Shown here in pieces: positions 26,062 through 36,600 of a stretch of DNA of 64,000 nt. The position numbers and the translations under genes were made by a program. The notes beneath the pieces were generated by a model. The model had not been told where the DNA came from. It saw only the letters and a program-made list of their open reading frames with translations, and ran no database searches. Within the stretch, counting starts at the first letter, position 1. Every line of letters starts with the position of its first letter. This DNA is from Gossypium raimondii (taxonomy: Eukaryota; Streptophyta; Magnoliopsida; Malvales; Malvaceae), in contig NC_068569.1 of the NCBI RefSeq assembly GCF_025698545.1, positions 3,038,001-3,102,000 on the forward strand, written 5' to 3'.

Positions 26062-28014
26062 TTAATGGATGGATGGGATGCTATTGTCATTGAATCTGGT
26101 TTGGATATTTGATAGAGTGGAAGTAATGTTCGCAAAGGTGGGTCTAACACAAGCATCTCCATCCCATGACTGGCAAATCAGCTCGATCAGCTCCTTCCGT
26201 TCGCCATTGTCTTCTGGAAGTGCTGGTCTTAGCTTTCCATCTCCAACCTCCAAGGCAATCTAATAATAACAATATCATCCGATGGTTATGTGTTAAACTT
26301 GTAATATTTTAGCAGCAGAGATGAGACAATGTTAACGAGTAATCGATTGAAAATACCTTGGCCGGTCCATAATTGGTCTCAGTATAAGGATAATTGCCTG
26401 TGATGAGTTCATTCAGAATGATTCCGAAGCTGTATACATCGCACTTTTCGTTATAAGGTTCACATCTGATAACCTCTGGTGCCATGTAAACAAAAGTTCC
26501 TGAGAGGACAAGCAAAATTTCAGAGCAAATAACTAGCTCGGAGTGGCTTAATCAGAGCAAAAGAGATCGGTTCTTGCCTGTTTCGCCTGTAAGTGCCATT
26601 TCTTCGTCACTTAAAAACCGAGCATGCCCGAAATCAGCCACCCTTACATGCTTGGCATCGTCTAAAAAAATGTTGCTGGGCTTCAAATCACGGTGAATAA
26701 CTTTGGGTTTTTGTTCATGGAGATATTGCATTGCTTGTGCAATTTCCACGGCTTTATTCAATCTCTCTTGCAACGGAGGGAGTGGTATCACCCTTTCTTT
26801 TCGCCTGTTGTTTCCCGGTCCATGTAGCCAATCCTTCAGCGTCATGCTCAAGAACTCCGTCACTATCCAACCTTGAATAGGCGGCTCGAGGCATGCACCC
26901 ATTAGCTGTAGTATAAAGCGATGGTGCTGCTTAGACAATGTCTCGACTTCTTGAGCAAAAAATGAAACACCATTTTCATTTTTCTCGAAGAAATCGGGAT
27001 ATATACACTTCACCGCAACTTCAAGGCCTCGCCAAATTCCTCTGTAAATGTCTGCAGTACTTCCTTGGCCAATTACTTCTCGCAATTCAATCTGCTCCAG
27101 TAAGTTATAAAAACATGTCATTGACTGCTCTGAAGAAACAAAACGATCATGCAATCCCGTAAGCATTACCTCGATGGGGTCAATGAACCACCCGTTCAAC
27201 TTGGCTTGGTTGATGAGTAGACCTAGATCTGATTGGTGAGAAACCGGGGCAGGGAGTTGAGGACTGGTGGTATCGATATTTAGGACAACATCCCGAGAAA
27301 CAGGAGATTTGTGGTTACTTAAAAGGTCCAAGAATCCATTATCCTGAGCTATTTGAAGACAGTACCTTAAATAGTCTTGTGTTCTCTCCATTCTCATTTT
27401 GTACATGCTCCGAATTTCTTTCTGTTTCTGGACTTCCTGTTCAAGCTCTGTCACCTTCACCAAAGCCCAAATCATACATAATCAGAAAAACTCTTTAAGG
27501 CCCATCTTTTCATGGTCTTCTTTTATGACCCACTTACGTTTCATCTGCTTATAGTTTTAATGTTAATTAAAATCAAATAGATGAAAACAGTGGTTTACCT
27601 TGTGGAAGAAAAGGAAAGAGTTCGGGCCTCAAGGGTGAATGGACCACAATATTCAGATGAGGCCTTGTATCTTATGTACATTTTCAATGATAATACCAAA
27701 AAAAGAAAGAAAAAATGCAGTGACGATTTCACCTAACGAATAAGAAGGTGGTCCAAAGTCTATACCTGGTGCTCTAATTTGGAGGTCGGGCTACGCGAAC
27801 GTTGTTGCTTTCCTTGTTGGTGTTGCTGCAAATGCTGTGGGTTCGTAGAGGCAACCGACCCTTTTCCCAAACAATCTTTAAATCCAAAGCAAAATTGCTT
27901 AGATGTCGTAGCCTTATCTATTTTTACCACGGGACTCGTTAATAGAGCTTGTTGATGGTGATGCGATACGGTGGTGCCCCTTCTCTGCTCTGGGGTACCC
28001 GAAGTCGAGTTCAT
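26062..28014 (-). CDS. Raf-like (TKL) protein kinase
   Basis: Five exons on the minus strand (28014-27766, 27454-27170, 27091-26578, 26499-26357, 26259-26062) close to 462 residues. Residues 1-80 are Ser/Gln/His-rich; about 84-115 is a coiled coil ([14 protein letters not shown]). The kinase domain starts near 179: glycine loop GQGSTADIY (186-194), VAVK with Lys206, Glu226 in the C helix, HRDLKPSN with Asp313, ADFG with Asp331, then [13 protein letters not shown]. All catalytic residues are present. The sequence belongs to the plant Raf-like/tyrosine-kinase-like group, cytosolic Ser/Thr/Tyr kinases in stress or hormone signalling. The substrate is unknown. Intron 2 is only 78 nt and has no in-frame stop. 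Intron 3 uses a GC donor (CAG|GCAAGA). Confidence 0.93.
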
Positions 28015-31000
28015 TTCTATGTTGTATTTTATTTTTGCCTAGTTCATTTCGATGTTAATGGTCCTTCCTTATAAAATGGTCTTATTCTTGTTCTGGACGG
28101 ATATTCTAATGAAACTATAGGCTAATGTTAATTGTGAACTGTGACGTTTAGTCCAATGCCAAAAAGATGATGTGAAAAATGAAGTTGATGATCATTGTCA
28201 AGCGTGGTTACCTAAGAAACACATTCAGAATCCATACAAAATTGGACCACAATAAACATGGTCCATACTCTACTCTGCAAATTAGAAAGCGTGCATGGTT
28301 AGTGAAAATTAATGCAATTATATTTATACTGTATTCATCATTTCGTCCTTGCAAACCCTCCTGCTATATTGAAATCAAAGCTTTTAATAAGTGAAAATGA
28401 ATAGACCAACCAGGTTAGGTCATTTGCTTCACTCTAAAAATTGAAAACTGAACTTCAAGAAATGAATAGGGTCGTTGAAACAATGAAGTTTACAAGCTAC
28501 GTTAAATGGCTCCAAAAAGAAGTTAAATATCTTTCTCTTCTTTTTCATTTTCTATATGTTCCTTTATCGCTAAGATTGAATCTTTTGTGGATCAAATATG
28601 AACTCACTCGTGCATCTGAGTTCATTTCTTTTACTTTTATGGATCAAAGAAAAGAAAAAGGGAAAGCTGGTAAGGATCTTATGGAAACTCATCTTGGGAT
28701 CGCCAATCATAAATCTTTGTCATTTACTATACCAAAGCAACAGTAGCCAAATAATGGACCATCCCAAGTTGCAGAGCAGAAGGCCAGGTCAGGTTGTTTG
28801 GCCATTGCCGACTCATACGCGGTTTTTGCTAAGTTAAAAATTGTTAATAGGGGTTGGTTCGACTTAAGTTTATGAATGGTGGTTAAATTTATGAACCCAT
28901 TAAAGAAAAAAAAAACTTGCTTCCATCTTATTCGTTAGCAGATAGTAGGCTCCAAAATAGTGACATTTTCTCTCTGCATTTGAAGATAAAAACAATGGGG
29001 GGGGGGGGTTCTTGATTTGTTTATGGGAATTGATTCCCACAAAAAGAAAATAATAGACTAAAAGCTGAAATAGTTTCCAAAGCGCTTTACCAGATGGAAT
29101 ACACCCTGGAATGGAACCCTAACCCCCATTGTCTATCAACTCATTGGTTGTTAGTATGTTTGTCTTTTTCCTGCCTTATACGACACAACTAAACTTAGAA
29201 ACTTGAAGCTAATGTTATGCTCCATTCTCCACAACTCGATTCTATCAAATTACCAATTTATTACCACAACCTTGGGCCTGCCAATATTTGAAACACAAAT
29301 TATTTGACATGAAAGATTCTTTCAAATATATATAAGATTAAGGATTAGTCAAGTTTTGTAATTAATTTATGCCCTTAAGAAGATCATGGTTACTCAAAGC
29401 TGATCATTAATTTTGTTTAATCCCGGCTCAAAATTTGAACTTGTCCCAAGAGTAAACTCACCTACCCAAACTTCAAGCCAATTATACTATTATCCCACAC
29501 GTTCTAACTTAATTACAAATGAATAAAGAAGTACGAGGGCAAGAACAAGATGATAATTATAACCCTAATGCTCAAAACAACCAAAACTGCCTTAAGTAAT
29601 GCATTCAAAACTACTAACTTTAACTGGTATAATTTTTATGAAAAGTAGCAAGTTTCGCTTCCCATGTATCCATTAGGACAAATTTTGTGACTGACTTTTT
29701 ATGCTCTATGAACTCAATTAACGAGAACGTCTCTAACAAATAGAGACTATAGAGGGAGAGAGGAGAGATTATCCCAAAATAAATATATATATATATAAAC
29801 CCTAGGTTTAGAAGTGATAGATTCGTAACTAATACTGATTAATTAATTTCAATCTTGTTATTACTATATTAGTTGTTGTTTAAACAATGATGCTTAATTT
29901 AGTTGTAACTACTTTAGAGGTTTTCAAACTCTATAAACAAATCATCCTCCGCCTACAATTCTTGAATTTTAGTTACAAATCCACTGCCGTCCTAAACAAG
30001 TATAGTTAATTTAAGCTTGTCTATTAGTGCATGATCATACTAGATTTTGACTTTAAGAGATTTTGCTTCTGCTGAGTGGGCGGCTCATGCCCATTCTTAA
30101 CATGCGGTAATTAGTATGGTATTACTACGTATTATTTTAAACCCATTCTTCTTTCTCATAATCTTTTCTATATTGTTGTATTAATTAAATGTATTAATTG
30201 TAATAATATACCAAAAATACTAACCGATAATTATAAATTTCGATAGGATCGACCCTTCTTCTTTTTTAACATTACAAACTCTAGTTCCATGCTTGTCACG
30301 TAGTACTAATGATGCGTTTATAGGCAATTATAAAAGTCTACTTAAATATTAATATATGAATTGAAAGTTATTGACATCAACCTTAAGTAGGTTAAAGAGT
30401 CACTATCTCTGTTTCCTCCATCCATTTCATTACAAAGTTCTTGGAGGTTGCCAAAAGCAAAATTTATACCAATAATAATATAATTTTATATGCACATCTC
30501 TTTCTAGTTCTTATTTATTTATTTAATACTTATCGATTGCTTTAATCGTATTCAACCTAAATAAATGAATGTTTGGGACTTTCCAATTTTCTTACCTTGT
30601 ATCTATTGTCTTGGAAGCAGCGATTGAAATGAAATAAAAAAAAAATTTAAACTTTATTACAGATTATGCGACTAGTTTGGTCCATTAGGTTGATTATAGA
30701 GGAAGCAGTAAGTCTACAGTAATAAATGGCAACTTCATAGCGTTTTCAGCTCTCTGGTCGCTGCCTTCTCCAATCGTTTGGACAAAGATGTATTGTAGAA
30801 AATGTAGGAAAATTGAAGAGCAGAGTTACAGTGTTTGGTCCCTTTTACCAGGTAAAGGGATCCTAAGATTGAATTGTAATAATGCAGATCAGCAGCGTAT
30901 AACTCTGTTTCTTGTTGAAATTGCTTCAATCAAATCCCATTAAATTTCGTGGACCATCTTCTTGCTTGCTTCCCTAGGAAACCCAAAAAGAAACAAAGAA

Positions 31001-32099
31001 AACAGATAATGGTTGTTCCTATTAATGATTCTGACATATTTTACGTTTTACCTGTTAACTTATAAATATGTTCGTAAACTTCAGTGGGAGATGTACTCTT
31101 TTTTTCTCTTTTTCACAGTAAATTATTGTAGCATGAAAAGCTTCATTATTTGGCATTGTTGTTTGCATAGTTAAAAAAAAAGGTTAATTTCATCTGTTAA
31201 ATACGTTCAAAAATTTTATCTTCCACAGTTAAAATTCACGATGGCTTTCAAACAAGACAATTTTATCATCCTTGTATCTTTTGTTAATTTAAACATATCT
31301 TGGTTCAAAACAGGGGGCGAAATCAGGGAGCATGGCCTTGCCGGCTTGCCCCATTGGTAACATGGTATAATTTTATTTCCTAGCCCCTCTTAAAATCTAA
31401 TAATTCAATTTAGTCTATTTTAACATCGAATTTTTGGGTTTTTGAATTATATCTCATACAAAATTACCGGGGTCGACCTGGTTCAAAAGATCATAGCAAA
31501 GTAGGGTTTTAAAATCTTATTGAATGGTTTTATTTATTTACTTTAAGTGGATTCACAAAGAAGCGGAAGGGGGTTGAATGGGTGAATTGGCAACACAGTG
31601 TTCAAGAAAGAAAGCAAAAGACCCTAATCTCAATTCTTAACTTTCGCTATTCCCATGGGGGGAACAAAGATCTGCCTTTGCCTTTACCATCACAATCCTT
31701 CTGTCTTTCATTCATTCATTCATTCGAATCTTTCATTTTCCCACTCCTTCTCTTTTTCTTTTTCATTGTTCAATCAAATGCCACTGTCAGTATCTCTTCA
31801 CTTCAGATCATGATCAAAAGCATTATCAAATCCCCATTTCTCACTTTTTCAGAGAAAAAACAGAAGATAACAAAATTCCATTCTTCCCTTCCACTTTTTT
31901 TTTTCTTTCTATCTTACCACTTTGCCTTTGTTTTTCATTTCTTGCATGCTACCCATTTGCTAAAATGATACATGTTACCCAAAAAATGAAAGTGAAATCC
32001 ATTGGAATGATATTTACACTAAAATTGGCCATAGAATAATGCATAAAGCCTTGTCATTACTATAACCAAAATAACAAAAAAAGAAAAGTGAAAAATTAA
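28015..32099. other. Gene-free spacer, 4.1 kb
   Basis: Upstream of the kinase and downstream of the BG1-like gene. The first part must hold the kinase promoter. A protein-like stretch near 28441-28530 (ELQEMNRVVETMKF) is too short and unrecognised to call. A run of 12 G lies at 28997-29008. Otherwise AT-rich, with no gene seen. Confidence 0.5.
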
Positions 32100-33452
32100 C
32101 TATGCTATCAAGCCATTAGCAATGGCTCGATTTGTTTCTACATGAGTAGTTTCATACACTGGAAGCTCTTCTCGATACCTATCATTACCAATAAGAACAA
32201 GATGATCCAACTCGAACAAATCCGAACTCGAATAGCTTGCTGCATCATCTTCATCTTCCTCCATCTCCTCCATCACATAATTACTGTGATTGTCCCTTGA
32301 AATAAAGTCCTTCATTTGGTTTAGATGATATTCTTTTAAAAACTTAGTAGCCATTTCTTCTACTCGCCTACTTTTCTCCATTGCTTGTAACTTTAGCTCT
32401 TCGTCGAGCTTCCCCGATGGCGATTTCCTAATTTTCCATACGGTAGGGACAGCAACCGACACTGAACTCGAGTCTTGTTCTTCGTATAAGCATTTTTGCC
32501 CACAGGGTCTGCAGTCTTCGTCGACAATTACACTCACTGGGCAAAATCTAACACTTCTTTTGACTCCATTTCGTAACCTTTCTCTCGTCGAAGGTGAGTT
32601 CTTGCTTAGACATGATCTTGAAAACGAGGAAGCTGAAGAACAGGTTGAAACCTGTCCAGACTTCAATTTCCTTTCATCATCACAACTTAACATCGAAGAC
32701 GGACCCCTTGCTTTCTTTGTATTACTTGTTGTGAACAGAGAATTGATGAAACTCGCTAGACGGCCGCCAGGTGAAATGGGTTGTTTCACCTTCTTTAAAT
32801 TGCCGTAAATTTTAGTGGCTCTTGATTTTGACTTGAAAAGACTTTCTTCGAGCTTTGGTGTGTAGTCGGAGGCGGAATTGTAATGATAATCATCGAGCAA
32901 ATGCGACTCCCTTTGTTCGTAAAACAAAGCCCTCTCTGTTCTCCCTGTTTTCTCTGTTTTAAGTGGTTTCTCCGACCGAGCTGACATTGTGGTCCTTACT
33001 GGTTTAGGCCTCGATCTTACAAAACATGATGACTTCGATTTTGAAACATACATAGATTCAGTGTCCGACGATGAGAAACCACCGGAACTGGAATCGGATG
33101 AGGTGGAAGTGGAGCTAAAGAAAAGAACATCATGATCATGATCATAATCATGATGTGAAACCTGTTTCCGGCCTGCATTTGCCTTTTCAGTGACCTTCTT
33201 TTCCATCCATTTCTCGATCAAACGAGCTCGTTGGAAACTCGACATTTCTTCATCTTCCTCTTCTACTCTGCTTCCATTGCATCTCACGCTAGCTTTGCTT
33301 TGTTTCTTTTGCATTGTTTCCCTGTAGAATTTCAAATCAACATTCCTGGTGTCACCATCATCGATGGAACGGTAGATTTTGTCAAGCAGAGTAGATGAAA
33401 AAGATGGGTTGTCTTTCTCCTGCCTGTACACTGTTTTCTCCAATCTGTACAT
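32100..33452 (-). CDS. BIG GRAIN 1-like protein
   Basis: A single exon on the minus strand of 450 residues from the ATG at 33452, which gives MYRLEKTVYRQEK, the conserved N-terminus of BIG GRAIN 1-like proteins (…SFSSTLLDKIYRSID). An in-frame ATG 28 codons upstream (33536) gives a Phe/Leu-rich extension not typical of the family. Recognised blocks are SPGGRLASFINSLFTT, VKRSVRFCPVSVIV, and near the C-terminus an acidic stretch followed by SSDLFELDHLVLIG. In rice BG1 is a plasma-membrane-associated protein that increases auxin transport and grain size (family knowledge). It is mostly disordered, Ser-rich, with no membrane span of its own. It is intact. Confidence 0.9.
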   Translation of the reverse strand: MYRLEKTVYRQEKDNPSFSSTLLDKIYRSIDDGDTRNVDLKFYRETMQKKQSKASVRCNGSRVEEEDEEMSSFQRARLIEKWMEKKVTEKANAGRKQVSHHDYDHDHDVLFFSSTSTSSDSSSGGFSSSDTESMYVSKSKSSCFVRSRPKPVRTTMSARSEKPLKTEKTGRTERALFYEQRESHLLDDYHYNSASDYTPKLEESLFKSKSRATKIYGNLKKVKQPISPGGRLASFINSLFTTSNTKKARGPSSMLSCDDERKLKSGQVSTCSSASSFSRSCLSKNSPSTRERLRNGVKRSVRFCPVSVIVDEDCRPCGQKCLYEEQDSSSVSVAVPTVWKIRKSPSGKLDEELKLQAMEKSRRVEEMATKFLKEYHLNQMKDFISRDNHSNYVMEEMEEDEDDAASYSSSDLFELDHLVLIGNDRYREELPVYETTHVETNRAIANGLIA

Positions 33453-33663
33453 GGCTTCTCTTTTGCCGGTGAACAAGGGTTCAAAAGCAGTGGAAATAAA
33501 AAAGAGAAGATTTTCGCTACAAAGAAATGAGATCACTGTTTCAAATTTTCTTTGAATTGCTGGAAATGAAAGAAAGGAAATATGAAACGGAACAGAGAAA
33601 TCGATGGGGTTTTTTTTTGTTCTTCTTGGATATGAAGGTGGATGGAGAACAGAAGCTAGGTAC

Positions 33664-33672
33664 TTATATAAA
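33664..33672 (-). promoter_or_regulatory. TATA box of the BG1-like gene
   Basis: On the minus strand TTTATATAA lies about 212 bp upstream of the chosen start codon, a position compatible with a leader of about 180 nt. The pyrimidine-rich leader between is consistent. Inferred from motif and distance only. Confidence 0.55.
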
Positions 33673-33699
33673 GGGTGTTTTACAACTTACTACGATGGA

Positions 33700-36600
33700 A
33701 GGTAATGCCAGATTGTCATCTGTCTATGTGGCACTCTTCCGCTTTTTTTCGGCAATCCCCAGATTAGCCCTTTCATTTTCATTCGCTTTGAATTTTGGAC
33801 CGTCTGATGAGCTCTATTATGGAAGGACAAGGGTTTGTCAGTCTTATGTGGGTCCAAATGTTGGTTTAAGAATGGAAAAAAGATTTCTGGGTGCTTAAAG
33901 ATGGAGATGGTAATGCCGTAATGGTGGTCTGGAAAGAAAAGATGAAACGACTTTGAAATAGATTCCATTATTTCGGATTATTTAAAAAGCTATAATTTAT
34001 CATATCAATAATTACAATTAAAATTAATCATTATATAAAATGAAAAATCATTATAAATATTATATATAATAACAAATTTTAAATTTATATAACTCAAATT
34101 ATTCATGTACCCGTATCACAATTTATATATCTATATATATATTACTTTCAAGGTTTTAACTCTTTTTATAGGAAGAGTATATTTGATTTTGGTTACGTAG
34201 ATTTGGCTGATGGAATGTCGAATTTTTCAAATAACAAAATTATTGAATATAAGATTATTTAGTATCATTTATGTTACATTATATTGTTTTAGATTATTAT
34301 CAACAAGTGTTGGGTGTAATGATGATGCCAATTAAACTCTTAAGGAGAAAATATAATGTTGAAAAATATGTTTTTGTTATTATTTAAGAGCAAAATTAAC
34401 TAATAGAGAAAATAAACTAAGGTAATTTAATGTGAGGTAAATTTATCAAAATATCACGTTGTCAAGAAAATTTAATACTACCAATGAATAGATGGTACTA
34501 AAATTACCTTTTATTTACACAACTACTAATAAAATCATATTACCGAACTAAAGTACTAATAAAATTTATAAACTTTATAATCAAAAGTTTGATACGTTGA
34601 TTGTAAAGTTTTTAACTATATAAGTAGAATTAAAAGAACGTTAAATGTCTTTAATTAATATTTTAAATTAAGTCTGTTGGAATTAAAATTTATCATGCAT
34701 CAAATAAAAATTTATTTTTAAATGAATTTATCAAAATAATAGTTATTATAAAAAGTAGGTGTATAATATAACTGAACAAAAATGACATAAGACAGAATTA
34801 AAAGGCATTTTTATTCCTTAGAATTGTTTTTAAAATAAAAATAAACAATTATAGAATAATTAATCAAAGGAGGAGGGAGGGCAGGAAAGTTCAAATTTTA
34901 TTACTATGAATTGAAGGAAGGTTGAGTGTTGCTAGGGTTTTAAAATTGCCATTGAGTTGGCATATTTGAACCATAATAGGCAGGAGACAAGACATAAATG
35001 GAATGTGGAAATCCTCGATATATATTTCTCATTCAATTAACTGATTAATTCTGAGTGCATATTATTCACTACCATATAAACATTGAAGTGATAGCAAATC
35101 GTTGTGGAACTGCCATGAATCTTTAGCAGGGAACAGGTGCTACAGTTTTGAGACAACTCTCTGATTTGTACGATGTACTAATTCATACAATATTTTTACC
35201 TTTTTTTTTTCTCACCAAATAAATAACGTTTATTCGAAAAAACAAAACATATATTATAATGGTGTAATCCAGACCTCACTTATTACGAAAACTTAAAATT
35301 TAATGTTGCATTCTACGTATTAATGGTTTATAACAAAAATAGGTAAAATATGTAATTTTTATTTCGTAAAGTTATGACACGTGTTATTTTTAAATAAATA
35401 AAAATATTTAAAATGAAAGAGAGTTAATATTCGATGTGTTTTATGATTCATTAAAGATTATTGATGAAAACTTTGCAATGAGATTCAATAATAACATTGC
35501 ACAATTTACAAGCATTTTATGGTCTGAATCTAGTTTTATTCAGGTTGAATATGGTATTTAGGTAAAACTCTTACAATAATATCGATTTCAAAATTTGAAT
35601 TTAATCCAAATATCTAAGAAAATTCCAAGATTAAATAAATTTATTTGAATGGCGTGAAATTATATATTTGTGAAATATAAGTAAAAGGAATGGATAAAAA
35701 TCAGATTTAATTATGTGGGTAAGTTGATTGGGGGAGGCAGCCTTCATTTTGTTTCAAATTTAAAAGCTCTGGATTCAATAACGGTTCAAAGTTGAAACAA
35801 AAAAACAAAGGCATTTTCTTCTTTATTATTTTAAAATATCCACTTTTGCACATCTCGTATAGGCTGAGATGCCTTTTTCTACTCTACTTTAAGAGGGAAT
35901 AGTCAATATACGGTCTAAAGAAGTTCATGCGCCCATTACTTCCCCAAAAGCAAATCGCATTATTTTTCGACACGATTTGGGTAGCTAAGCTACAGTATTT
36001 GACTAAGACAAGAGCGTGTGTGTTTGGCTAATCCAAAGCTAAAACTCGTCATTATTTTAAATTAACTTATTTTTAGATATTAAATTAAAATTTTGTTTTC
36101 ACGTAATCAGCTGTAAAAAGTTAATTAAAAACTAGATTTGGTGGCAAAAATATTCACTTAAATTTTAAGTTTAGTGGCAAAATTCAATTATTGATTAGTA
36201 AATTTGCTCATATTCTAAAAGTGTACCAGCAATCTAATGCCTGAGTAATTAATGAAAGTGACTCTAGACATGCATAAATTATCAGATATGGTATGGATTG
36301 AATCCATCAACCTAACAACGAAGGAACCATGTGGACGAATTAAATTTGAAGGAAGGTGTTCATCGAGGAGGCCAAAGACATCACATGCTATAGCAACATC
36401 CCCATGCCAAGTTCACTTAACCTTGTTAGCAAACCCTATCCAGACATTATCTGCTACTTGCTTTATTTATCAGATCGTTTTTATTGGTAGTGCAGTGGAT
36501 ATTGACAGCCCAAACACGTAATTAGTGATTACATAACATTGTGTTGCAATCCCTATTTAATTATCATTTACAGGGTGGTCGAGGAGCGGGATCGTCTACC

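Noticed and set aside
28441-28746. Possible small gene starting LKTELQEMNRVVETMKF
   Set aside because: The first 30 residues look protein-like but the rest is low-quality, and I find no exon partners or family; too weak to call.
31582-31968. Phe/Ser-rich plus-strand open frame of 128 codons
   Set aside because: Composition follows a CT-rich tract downstream of the BG1-like gene; no domain, no splice partners, no recognisable family.
32560-32808. Plus-strand open frame within the BG1-like gene
   Set aside because: Antisense shadow of a conserved minus-strand single-exon gene.
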